Assembly (NCBI GenBank): GCA_012964435.1
Contig: DTTX01000057.1
Span: 1 to 64,000 of the forward strand
DNA length: 64,000 nt
Direction: 5' to 3'
From: Mesonia sp.
Lineage (GTDB): Bacteria; Bacteroidota; Bacteroidia; Flavobacteriales; Flavobacteriaceae
The translations under genes were made by a program, and so were the position numbers. How positions within the stretch are numbered: the first letter of the stretch is position 1; every line of letters starts with the position of its first letter. Shown in pieces: positions 17,654-25,993 of this stretch. A model generated the notes under the pieces. It was not told the DNA's origin, made no database searches, and saw nothing but the letters and a program-made list of their open reading frames with translations.

Positions 17654-20600
17654 TTAAAAAGTAAAATTAAAACCAGTTACAATAGATCTAGATAACGGAA
17701 ATGCTCCATAATCATCTCCATTATTATTTACTGCTTCAGGATTAAAACCACCAACATATTTATCTCCACCGAACCAATTTTCGAATGTTACATAAACTCT
17801 TATTTTTTTAAGCACATTGCTATTAAGCATATCTGAAGTTAAGTTATAACCCAATGTTATATTTCTTATTCTCCAATAATCGGAAGGATATCTCCAATTT
17901 GTATTTTTGATTCTACCAAAGTTAGAATTCGCTTTACCATCTTCTCCATTACCAGGATTTTCAGGTGATCTCCATCTATCTCGATGAGTTCCCAAAACAT
18001 TTTCATTAAAGCCCATACCGGTTCTGTCTATTGCACGACCGAATGTTGAATATATGTTACCTCCCCATTGCCCTTGAACAAGAACGGAGAGATCGAAGTT
18101 TTTATATTCAAATGAATTTGTAACCCCCCAAACGTATTTTGGGTTAGGTTGCCCTGACAAAACTCTATCATCCGGACTTATAATACCATCACCATTAGCA
18201 TCTACATATTTGGGGTCTCCTACAGTTTGATTCCCATAAAGCGCAGCACCGCTATCTATATCTTCTTGAGATAAAATGCCATCTTGTTGAACTAAATATA
18301 ATGTATACATAGGTTGACCAACTTGTAAGATATTGTGTTGAATATCGTAAGCACCACCTAATATAGGTGAATTATCTGGGCCTAATTTTTTTACTTCATT
18401 TTCGTTATGACTAAAGTTTACATTTGTAGTCCACTTAAAATCTCCGGTAAAGTTTCTGGTGGTCAATTCTAATTCCCATCCTCTATTTTCTACTTCTCCA
18501 ATGTTGGTTAATGCACTAGAAAATCCAGATGCAGTAGGTACAGGAACATTTAAAAGTAGATCACGATTAGTCTTTATATAATAATCTAAAGAAGTAAAAA
18601 TTCTGTTATTAAAAATACCTATATCTGCTCCAAAATTATAAGTCTCTGCTTCCTCCCAGCTTAAATTTGGATTTGCTGCGTTAATTGGCACTTGACCTGT
18701 AGCAAGGTTTCCATTGTAGGAATAATTTGAGAAACCAATTCTTGAAATTGCTGCATAATCATCTGATACTCCTCTATTACCAGCTAATCCCCAACTGGCT
18801 CTAAATTTAAGAGCATCAAAGAAATCTGAATCTCTCATAAAGTCTTCTTTTGCTATATTCCACCCTATAGAGGCCGAAGGGAACACCCCCCACTTTGTAT
18901 CTTGACCAAAATTTGACGATCCATCTCGACGGATACTTGCTGTAAATAAATATTTTTGATCATAATCATACTGCAATCTTCCAAAATAGGAAACTAATAC
19001 CTTTTTAGTTTCAAAAGTATATGAGCCACTCGCGCTTATATTATTAGCAGCATTTAGTGTAGTAATTAAATCTGAACCAAAACCATCTGCAGCAGAAATA
19101 CGTTGATTATCAAACTTAAAAGTACTATAAGAAAATCCTCCTAAAGCATTAAAATGATGTTTTTCGTTAAATGAAACATCATAATTTATTGTGTTTTCAT
19201 TTGCAAAATTTTGCCTTTGATAAGAGCTAAAATACCCCGAAGCCTGTCTACTTCTGCTCACAAACGATGGTTTAAAATATTTATATTTAGACTCTGCATT
19301 ATCTAAATTTAGAGTCGATTTAATTTTTAGATTATCTAAGATTTCATACTCTCCATAAATAGTGGCTAGAGTTCTATATATTTTTTCTTCCCCTATTGTA
19401 TTCTGAACTGCCGCTACAGGACTAACATTACTTCCACCCCAAGCATAAGGTGTATTATCACCTACATTCAGATTTAAACCATCTTCTGATAGTGGAGCAA
19501 CTGATACCGCCCGATGCAACTCTTGGTCTTTTCCTTCAACCCCAGGATTATTTGAAATAGTATATGATGGTGCTATATTCACTCCAATACTTAATTTATC
19601 GCTCGCTTTAATATCAACATTAGCTCTTGCGGAGTATCTTTTATAATCTAATCCTATCGCTACTCCTTCTTGATCTAAATGCTCGCCAGAAATGTAATAA
19701 TTCACATTTTCTGTACCTCCTCTTGCAGATAATTGGTAACTTTTTACCATTCCTGTTCGAAATAGCTCATCCTGCCAATCAATTGATTCTAAATTTCCAT
19801 AACCAGGTTCAAACCATCTTTCATCTTTAATGAAGTTTCTATCAAAACCTCCTAAAATAGCTTCTCTTTCTGCTGCTGTTTGGCCAGCAGTTCTATTAGG
19901 ACCAGAATTCACCCAATTATAATCAATCATCTCGCTAGCTCTTTCTATCCATTCTTCAGTATTTAAAACATCTAATTTTTTCACTGTTTTATTAATACCT
20001 ACATAAGTATTGAAATTTATTTGTGGTTTACCAGATCCGCCAGATTTAGTTTTGATTATTACAACACCGTTTGAAGCTCGCGAACCATAAATAGCTGCTG
20101 CTGCTGCATCTTTTAGTACCTGAATAGATTCTATATCATTCGGATTTAAGTTTGATAACGGATTACCTGTAGCAAAACCACCGCTACTACTCTGACTAGA
20201 TGGCTCTAAAGGAAAACCATCAATTACATATAGTGGTTGATTACTTCCTGAAATAGAACCGGTTCCACGAATCTGGACAGAAAATCCAGCACCAGGCAAA
20301 CCACTTGTTTGTTTAACTCTAACACCTGCCATCTGCCCTACAAGTGCCTGATCGACTTTAGTTAATGGGCGTTCATCTAAATTATCGGTTTCCATAGTTG
20401 CGATTGCTGTTGTTATATCTGATCGCTTTTGGTTACCATACCCAACTAATACAACCTCATCTAGCTCTGCGCTATCCGATTCCATCACAACATCAAAAGA
20501 ACTTTGTGCTCCAACCTTTTTTTCAATCGTTTTCGTTCCTACGTAAGAAAAGATTAGAACATCTCCCTCTTCAGCTTGAATTGAAAAATTACCGTCAAAA

Positions 20601-20770
20601 TCACTTTGAGTTCCTTGTGTAGTTCCTTTAATTAAAATATTTACGCCTGGCAACGGAACATTATTTTCATCTTGCACCGTTCCAGTTACAGTTTTTTCTT
20701 GAGCCTGCATCGAAAACGAAATGATCGAAAGCAAACAGCAAAAAATAGTTTTTTGTAGAATGTGTTTCAT
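17654..20770 (-). CDS. SusC/RagA-family TonB-linked outer-membrane transporter
   Basis: TonB-dependent beta-barrel of 1038 residues that imports oligosaccharides with SusD. A signal peptide (about 1-23, ending MQAQ) is followed by a carboxypeptidase-regulatory-like domain (about 25-105, VTGTVQDENNVPLPGVNI), a TonB box and plug (about 110-245, with GSRASNGVVIIKTK) and the barrel, ending in the aromatic FNFTF. All parts are present and no N-terminal secretin/STN domain is seen, so it should not signal through an anti-sigma factor itself. Control is more likely through the motif in its promoter. It is the first gene of the susC-susD transcript. Confidence 0.96.
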   Translation of the reverse strand: MKHILQKTIFCCLLSIISFSMQAQEKTVTGTVQDENNVPLPGVNILIKGTTQGTQSDFDGNFSIQAEEGDVLIFSYVGTKTIEKKVGAQSSFDVVMESDSAELDEVVLVGYGNQKRSDITTAIATMETDNLDERPLTKVDQALVGQMAGVRVKQTSGLPGAGFSVQIRGTGSISGSNQPLYVIDGFPLEPSSQSSSGGFATGNPLSNLNPNDIESIQVLKDAAAAAIYGSRASNGVVIIKTKSGGSGKPQINFNTYVGINKTVKKLDVLNTEEWIERASEMIDYNWVNSGPNRTAGQTAAEREAILGGFDRNFIKDERWFEPGYGNLESIDWQDELFRTGMVKSYQLSARGGTENVNYYISGEHLDQEGVAIGLDYKRYSARANVDIKASDKLSIGVNIAPSYTISNNPGVEGKDQELHRAVSVAPLSEDGLNLNVGDNTPYAWGGSNVSPVAAVQNTIGEEKIYRTLATIYGEYEILDNLKIKSTLNLDNAESKYKYFKPSFVSRSRQASGYFSSYQRQNFANENTINYDVSFNEKHHFNALGGFSYSTFKFDNQRISAADGFGSDLITTLNAANNISASGSYTFETKKVLVSYFGRLQYDYDQKYLFTASIRRDGSSNFGQDTKWGVFPSASIGWNIAKEDFMRDSDFFDALKFRASWGLAGNRGVSDDYAAISRIGFSNYSYNGNLATGQVPINAANPNLSWEEAETYNFGADIGIFNNRIFTSLDYYIKTNRDLLLNVPVPTASGFSSALTNIGEVENRGWELELTTRNFTGDFKWTTNVNFSHNENEVKKLGPDNSPILGGAYDIQHNILQVGQPMYTLYLVQQDGILSQEDIDSGAALYGNQTVGDPKYVDANGDGIISPDDRVLSGQPNPKYVWGVTNSFEYKNFDLSVLVQGQWGGNIYSTFGRAIDRTGMGFNENVLGTHRDRWRSPENPGNGEDGKANSNFGRIKNTNWRYPSDYWRIRNITLGYNLTSDMLNSNVLKKIRVYVTFENWFGGDKYVGGFNPEAVNNNGDDYGAFPLSRSIVTGFNFTF

Positions 20771-20810
20771 ATTGCTAATTTGATTAAGTTATTCACAATT
20801 ATTTAACACT

Positions 20811-20855
20811 CAAATATATTTTTATTAATGTTGTTTAGTGTCCTGTACTGTACTG
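20811..20855 (-). promoter_or_regulatory. Promoter with shared locus motif, for susC-susD
   Basis: On the minus strand the motif CAGTACAGTACAGGAC (20855-20840) is followed after exactly 21 bp by TATATTTG (20818-20811), a perfect Bacteroidota -7 element, with the susC ATG 40 bp beyond. This copy extends into a longer dyad (TATCCTG...CAGGACA, 20839-20862), which suggests a dimeric binder. The rest of 20863-21083 is AT-rich with no gene or other signal that I can see. Confidence 0.78.
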
Positions 20856-21083
20856 CAGGATAGTATTTATTTTAGAAAAATTTATTTTTAATAGTCTCTA
20901 ATTGACTATTTTACAGAAAATTAAATAATAATTTTTTTGAAAAATTTTAAAGAATCAGCCTAACAATAATATTAGATTATAAATTATACATACATAATTT
21001 TATGGATTTAAAATTTTACTAGCTACAAAAATAATATTCACTCATTTTTCAAGAGATTTTCTAAGATTTTTGTATTAGATGCA

Positions 21084-21113
21084 AAAAAACCACGCTAATT
21101 AGCGTGGTTTTTT
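21084..21113 (-). terminator. Terminator downstream of tRNA-Arg
   Basis: A perfect 30-bp palindrome (AAAAAACCACGCTAA and its complement) gives a strong hairpin with A and T flanks, one base beyond the tRNA 3' end. It can work in both directions but fits the leftward tRNA transcript. Confidence 0.9.
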
Positions 21114-21114
21114 G

Positions 21115-21188
21115 TGACCCCGGCAGGATTCAAACCTGCAACCCTCAGAGCCGAAATCTGATGCGCTATTCAGTTGCGCCACGGGGCC
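21115..21188 (-). tRNA. tRNA-Arg (anticodon UCG)
   Basis: On the minus strand a 74-nt cloverleaf can be folded. The acceptor stem is GGCCCCG/CGGGGTC, with one G-U pair, and discriminator A. The D stem is GCGC/GCGC, the anticodon stem TCAGA/TCTGA with loop TTTCGGC, and the T stem GCAGG/CCTGC with loop TTTGAAT. The loop centre TCG reads codon CGA, so it is arginine. CCA is not encoded. The D-loop has GA where GG is usual. Confidence 0.96.
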
Positions 21189-21213
21189 TTTATTTGTGTA
21201 AGCTAGATTTTGA

Positions 21214-21660
21214 TTAAGCTAATTTCTTTTTCACGACCATTGAGATGGTTTTCCCATCGGCCTTACCGGCCAATTCTTTAGAAGCTAAGCCCATCACTTT
21301 TCCCATATCTTTCATTCCTTCAGCTCCGGTCTGAGCGATGATCGCTTTTACTTTCGCTTCAATTTCAGCTTCGCTTAACTGCTCCGGTAAAAACTGAGCG
21401 ATCACTTCTGCTTGTTTTTCTTCCGGTTCTGCTAAATCTTCTCTATTCTGCTCTCTGTAAAGAATAGCGCTGTCTTTACGCTGCTTTACTAATTTCTGAA
21501 GGATTTTAATTTCTTCTTCTTCAGATAAATCTTGCTGACTATTTTCTGTCTTTGCTAATAAAATAGCACTTTTTACAGCTCTTAAAGCTTCTAAAGCTGC
21601 AGCATCTTTTGCCTTCATCGCAGCCTTCATTTGCGTCATCACGTCTTTTTCTAAACTCAT
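21214..21660 (-). CDS. GatB/YqeY domain protein
   Basis: Cytoplasmic protein of 148 residues made of the YqeY domain, which resembles the tRNA-binding tail of GatB. It starts MSLEKDVMTQMKAAMKAKD and has the typical LRAVKSAILLAKTE, EEEIKILQKLVKQRKDS and GMKDMGKVMGLASKE blocks. Its length is standard. The precise role is not established; binding of tRNA or a link to amidotransferase activity is the usual suggestion. It lies just downstream of ftsZ on the same strand but behind a strong terminator, so it probably has its own promoter. The tRNA-Arg gene follows 25 bp after its stop. Confidence 0.92.
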   Translation of the reverse strand: MSLEKDVMTQMKAAMKAKDAAALEALRAVKSAILLAKTENSQQDLSEEEEIKILQKLVKQRKDSAILYREQNREDLAEPEEKQAEVIAQFLPEQLSEAEIEAKVKAIIAQTGAEGMKDMGKVMGLASKELAGKADGKTISMVVKKKLA

Positions 21661-21702
21661 AAATAGAAAATTTTTAGTCTTGCGAAGATAATAATCTCCA
21701 CT

Positions 21703-21742
21703 AAAAAACCCGAAGTTTAGTTTTGTAAACTTCGGGTTTTTC
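21703..21742 (-). terminator. Terminator at the end of the division/cell-wall cluster
   Basis: Perfect 15-bp stem (21705-21719 with 21726-21740, AAAACCCGAAGTTTA) with a 6-base loop and a T-run on the minus strand. It lies 20 bp after the ftsZ stop and closes the dcw transcript. Confidence 0.9.
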
Positions 21743-21762
21743 TCTGTTTTTGTGTTTTAACC

Positions 21763-23799
21763 TTAATCTACGTTATCGTGTAAAAACGAATTATTGGTTC
21801 TTAACGTAATCTCATCATTACTATCGGTACCTAAACTGGTTCTAGAAATTTTATCGTTTGTAGCAGAACCTTCGTTATTTAGGTCTAATCCTGCTCTTTT
21901 ATAAGCTGGCTGCTTTTCAATTTCATCGATATTATTGTTGTTTCTGAACTTGTAGTTGAAGTTTTTCATTCTCGCTCTACGTTCTGCAGCTCTAGCAATT
22001 AAATCTTCTGAAATCGGATTCTCAAAAGGATCTATTTCTCCTGAAGCCGGTTGCTGCGGAGCTTGCTTTTCTTCCTGTTTTACTTCTCTACGTTCAACTT
22101 TAAACTCTTCTGCCTTAGGCTCGGGCTGAGTTGGTTTTTGAGCTTGCGGAGTCGATGTTGCTTGTGGTTTTGCGTTTTCGATACGCTCTTCCAACTCCAT
22201 ATAATCTTCTAAAGAATATCTTTTCTCTCCGTTAGCGTTTTGTTCAGCAGAGATTACTTCAATCCCACTATTCACTTCGATGTTTTTTACATCTTCTTCA
22301 ACTTCCTCTTCTTCTAGGCTGAAATAAACTTTATGCTCCGGCTCTTCTACTTCATTTTTTGTTGCTGAAGGAGTTTCTTCTATTTCCTCTTCAACTTTTT
22401 CTTCATTTAAAGGAAAATCGAACGTGAACATCGTTGGTTGCTCATCTTCTTCTGTCTGTGCTGAAATTTCTTCCGGCTCGTTTACTTCAATTTGATTCGC
22501 TTCTTGATCTGCATCGATAATTACGAAATCATCTTCGTTGTAACTGATGTCTTCATAAGAAACTTCAATATTCTTGATCAATTCTGAAGTTGGCACCAAG
22601 TTCATTTCATTTTTAGGCTCTTCTCTTTTTGGTGCTGGTTTTTCTTCAACTTCATCTTCTAGCGTATGAACTATTCTATTTTGTTCTGGCGCTTTTCTTT
22701 CTTGCGTAGCAGTTTGCCTCGGTGTGGTTTGACCAGGCGTTAAGTTATGAACAGCTTTTTGCTCGTCTTCTAAAGTGTGAATAATTTTTTTGGTTTCTGT
22801 ATTCACAATTACGTTTTGCTGTTCAAGATCGAAACCCGTGGCGATGATGGTTACCGAGATTGATTCTTCTAAACTTTCGTCGTCACCAACACCCATAATA
22901 ATATTGGCACTGTGTCCTGCTTCTCCTTGAATGTGATCGTTGATCTCACCAATTTCATCAATCGTAATTTCTTCTGAACCAGAAACGATTAACAGCAATA
23001 CGTTTTTAGCTCCGCTAATTTTATTATCGTTTAATAAGGGTGAATCTAGGGCTTTTGCAATTGCTTCTTGCGCTCTATTACTACCCGAAGCTGTTGCCGA
23101 TCCCATAATGGCCGTACCGCTATTGCTTAATACGGTTTTTGCATCACGCAAGTCAATATTTTGCGTGTAGTGATGCGTAATTACTTCTGCAATACCTCTA
23201 GAAGCTGTAGCCAGCACTTCATCAGCTTTCGAGAATCCTGCTTTAAAACCTAAATTACCATAAACGTCTCTTAACTTATTGTTGTTGATCACAATAAGAG
23301 AATCTACGTTTCTTCTTAACTTCTCGACTCCTAACTGCGCTTGTTCGTTACGCATTTTCCCTTCAAATTGAAAAGGAATCGTTACAATACCTACGGTTAG
23401 AATATCCATATCTTTGGCTTGCTTGGCGATGATCGGCGCAGCTCCTGTACCGGTACCACCACCCATTCCTGCGGTGATAAAAACCATTTTGGTGTTTTTA
23501 TCTAACAAGGTTTTTAGATCGTCGAAACTCTCTAAAGCAGCTTTTTCTCCAATTTCGGGATTTGCTCCTGCTCCTAAACCTTCAGTTAAGCTTACTCCTA
23601 ACTGAACTTTAATAGGCACCGGACTGTTCTCTAAGGCTTGCGCGTCTGTATTACAAACCACGAAATCTACCCCGTTTATTCCTTGGTGAAACATGTGGTT
23701 AATGGCGTTAGAACCACCACCACCTACTCCAATCACTTTGATCACATTGGATTGGTTTTTTGGTAAATCGAATGAAATGTCGAATTCTGTGCTGCTCAT
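21763..23799 (-). CDS. ftsZ: Cell division protein FtsZ
   Basis: Tubulin-like GTPase that forms the cytokinetic ring. The GTPase core (about 15-320) carries GGGGSNA (26-32) and the tubulin signature GGGTGTG (113-119), with the T7-loop region near residue 200. After the core comes a long acidic, Gln/Pro/Glu-rich linker (about 330-620). The extreme C-terminus ends NNSFLHDNVD. At 678 residues it is much longer than E. coli FtsZ (383), but a long linker is usual in Bacteroidota. It is the last gene of the dcw cluster, 48 bp after ftsA and followed by a terminator. Identity is certain. Confidence 0.98.
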   Translation of the reverse strand: MSSTEFDISFDLPKNQSNVIKVIGVGGGGSNAINHMFHQGINGVDFVVCNTDAQALENSPVPIKVQLGVSLTEGLGAGANPEIGEKAALESFDDLKTLLDKNTKMVFITAGMGGGTGTGAAPIIAKQAKDMDILTVGIVTIPFQFEGKMRNEQAQLGVEKLRRNVDSLIVINNNKLRDVYGNLGFKAGFSKADEVLATASRGIAEVITHHYTQNIDLRDAKTVLSNSGTAIMGSATASGSNRAQEAIAKALDSPLLNDNKISGAKNVLLLIVSGSEEITIDEIGEINDHIQGEAGHSANIIMGVGDDESLEESISVTIIATGFDLEQQNVIVNTETKKIIHTLEDEQKAVHNLTPGQTTPRQTATQERKAPEQNRIVHTLEDEVEEKPAPKREEPKNEMNLVPTSELIKNIEVSYEDISYNEDDFVIIDADQEANQIEVNEPEEISAQTEEDEQPTMFTFDFPLNEEKVEEEIEETPSATKNEVEEPEHKVYFSLEEEEVEEDVKNIEVNSGIEVISAEQNANGEKRYSLEDYMELEERIENAKPQATSTPQAQKPTQPEPKAEEFKVERREVKQEEKQAPQQPASGEIDPFENPISEDLIARAAERRARMKNFNYKFRNNNNIDEIEKQPAYKRAGLDLNNEGSATNDKISRTSLGTDSNDEITLRTNNSFLHDNVD

Positions 23800-23847
23800 A
23801 ATTCTATAATTTTCGGTTTTAATGTCTTGTTTTCTTTTTCTAGCTAT

Positions 23848-25263
23848 TTATTCTGCGTTGTCTAAAAAATCTTTAAAATCGTCGAACCACTTTTCAAAAA
23901 TGTTCTTGCGATGTTTTTTAGGCTTTTTATAGGTTTCTTCCTGTTCTTCTTCTTCAGGATCTTCTTCTGTTAATTCTTCGTTGATTGGTTGTTGCGGCTC
24001 TTCTAAGGGTTGCTCAACAAACTGTTCCGGTTGTGCTTCAACTTCTTGTTGTAATTGTTCTTCTGCAACGGCTGCGGCTTCTTCCTCTTCAACTCGTTTT
24101 TGATTTTTTTCTAAACTATTCAACACCAATCCTACAGCAGTTGCGTACATTGGGCTGGTCGTTTCTGGATCGCTATCGCCGGCTAAATGCTCGTTAGGAT
24201 AACCAATACGCGTATCCATACCGGTAATATATTCAACTAACTGCTTTAAATGCTTTAATTGCGCACCACCACCGGTAATCACGATCCCGGCAATTAATTT
24301 TTTCTTTTGCTCGTCGTGACCGTAATTTTTTATTTCTAAAAATACCTGTTCAATAATTTCAACCACTCTAAAGTGAATGATCTTCGAAAGGTTTTTAAGA
24401 GTAATTTCTTTAGGTTCTCTACCTCGAAGTCCAGGAATAGAAACAATCTCATTGTCTTTATTTTCTCCCGGCCAGGCTGAACCAAATTTCACTTTTAATA
24501 ATTCAGCTTGTTTTTCAATAATCGAGCAACCTTCTTTAATATCTTCTGTAATTACATTTCCGCCGAAAGGAATTACTGCCGTGTGGCGAATAATACCATC
24601 TTTAAAAATGGCTAAATCAGTTGTACCACCTCCTATATCGATTAATGCAACGCCAGCTTCTTTTTCTTCTTGACTTAATACTGCATTTGCTGAAGCTAAA
24701 GGTTCTAAAGTTACTCCAGATAATTCTAGCCCAGAACTTTTTACACAACGACCAATATTTCTGATCGATGAAATTTGCCCAACAACCACGTGAAAATTAG
24801 CTTCTAAACGACCGCCGTACATCCCGATAGGTTCTGTAATTTCAGCTTGACCGTCTACTTTATATTCTTGTGGTAATACGTGAATAATTTCTTCGCCCGG
24901 AAGCATCACTAATTTGTGTACTTGGTTGCATAACATATCGATATCACGTTCAGAAATAACTTCATCTGAATTTTCTCTGGTAATGTAATCGCTATGTTGT
25001 AAACTTCTAATATGTTGTCCGGCAATCCCAACTACAACTCCACTAATATCCATCCCAGAATTAGCTTCTGCTTCTTGAACTGCCTGTTGAATCGATTGAA
25101 TGGTCTGTGTAATGTTATTAACTACGCCTCTGTGAACTCCTAAACTTTTAGATTTCCCGATGCCGAGAATTTCCATTTTACCGTACTCGTTGTTACGGCC
25201 GATCATGGCTACAATTTTAGTGGTTCCAATATCAAGTCCTACTGCAATATCTTTATCTTTCAT
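23848..25263 (-). CDS. ftsA: Cell division protein FtsA
   Basis: Actin-like membrane tether for FtsZ. I place the start at the ATG at 25263 (MKDKDIAVGLDIGTTKIVAM), because the longer frame to 25308 overlaps ftsQ and adds a tail not seen in FtsA proteins. The phosphate-binding block GLDIGTTK is near the N-terminus, ALIDIGGGTTDLAIF is the second, and GIVITGGGAQLKHL the third. A Glu/Gln-rich segment precedes the basic C-terminal end (KKHRKNIFEKWFDDFKDFL), which looks like the amphipathic membrane-binding helix. It has 471 residues and starts 13 bp after the ftsQ stop. Confidence 0.96.
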   Translation of the reverse strand: MKDKDIAVGLDIGTTKIVAMIGRNNEYGKMEILGIGKSKSLGVHRGVVNNITQTIQSIQQAVQEAEANSGMDISGVVVGIAGQHIRSLQHSDYITRENSDEVISERDIDMLCNQVHKLVMLPGEEIIHVLPQEYKVDGQAEITEPIGMYGGRLEANFHVVVGQISSIRNIGRCVKSSGLELSGVTLEPLASANAVLSQEEKEAGVALIDIGGGTTDLAIFKDGIIRHTAVIPFGGNVITEDIKEGCSIIEKQAELLKVKFGSAWPGENKDNEIVSIPGLRGREPKEITLKNLSKIIHFRVVEIIEQVFLEIKNYGHDEQKKKLIAGIVITGGGAQLKHLKQLVEYITGMDTRIGYPNEHLAGDSDPETTSPMYATAVGLVLNSLEKNQKRVEEEEAAAVAEEQLQQEVEAQPEQFVEQPLEEPQQPINEELTEEDPEEEEQEETYKKPKKHRKNIFEKWFDDFKDFLDNAE

Positions 25264-25276
25264 AGTCAAAACAATG

Positions 25277-25993
25277 TCACTTTTTGGTACAAACAACCTG
25301 ATTATCAAATTGAAGACTTACACGACGGTAAGCATTCAGCTTTTTATCTTTCATCGCCTTTTTATAAAAGGCTTTAAAGTTTTTAATTTTCTGTTCTAAA
25401 TTCTCTATTTTACCTAATTCTACTTCAAAATCGAGCACTCGTAAACCCAGTTTATAATTCTCTTCTTTACCTTTTGAAATTGAGGTAATATGTTCTTTTA
25501 AAAATTTATCGTTTTCAATTTTGGTAAGTAAAGGGTAAACTTGAGGAATGTCTTTTTCTGTAATGCCTGTTACCAACGGTACGCGTGCCGAATAAATTTT
25601 AGACAAGGGCATTTTTTTACTTTGGGTATCTATGTAAAATGACTCTCTACCATACACTCTAGCCAATGGCTTTCGTTGAGTTATGTTTGCAATTAGCTTT
25701 TTATCTACCGTTAGAAACACATCTGCTTCTTTAATCATTTCGTGTGTATCTAAAGTATTTTCTAACGTATTCAAATCTATGATTTCTTTCCCTTCATTAT
25801 GAAGGGTGTCTGCATTTACTATCAACAACTTATTAACTGCATTTTCAGTCACATACAGGTTTTCACCATTGGTAAATTGAATTTTTACTTCGGTAATTTT
25901 TCTAGCAGCGTTTCTTCGAGAAGAAAAACTGTACAGAAATACGACCAAAGCCAATATTGCAAAAGCTTTTATGTAATTCCAATTAACTTTCAC
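25277..25993 (-). CDS. ftsQ: Cell division protein FtsQ
   Basis: Bitopic inner-membrane protein of the divisome. It has a short cytoplasmic N-terminus, one membrane segment (about 7-24, YIKAFAILALVVFLYSF), then a periplasmic region with the POTRA-like part and the conserved block (TQRKPLARVYG, FYIDTQSKKMPLS). It has 238 residues. The start codon is GTG at 25993, 11 bp inside the end of murC, which suggests translational coupling. The sequence is weakly conserved, as usual for FtsQ, so the call leans on position between murC and ftsA plus topology. Confidence 0.92.
   Translation of the reverse strand: MKVNWNYIKAFAILALVVFLYSFSSRRNAARKITEVKIQFTNGENLYVTENAVNKLLIVNADTLHNEGKEIIDLNTLENTLDTHEMIKEADVFLTVDKKLIANITQRKPLARVYGRESFYIDTQSKKMPLSKIYSARVPLVTGITEKDIPQVYPLLTKIENDKFLKEHITSISKGKEENYKLGLRVLDFEVELGKIENLEQKIKNFKAFYKKAMKDKKLNAYRRVSLQFDNQVVCTKK

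Noticed and set aside
2606-20855. Shared promoter motif read as a plain ECF sigma -35 element
   Set aside because: Sixteen conserved bases with a normal TAnnTTTG/A -7 box suit a transcription-factor site with the housekeeping sigma better, though this is not excluded.
20863-21083. Riboswitch or small RNA upstream of susC
   Set aside because: The stretch is AT-rich with no stable fold that I can see, and the susC promoter lies downstream of it.
25264-25308. Longer ftsA start at 25308
   Set aside because: It overlaps ftsQ by 32 bp and adds a tail not found in FtsA, whereas the ATG at 25263 gives the standard N-terminus.
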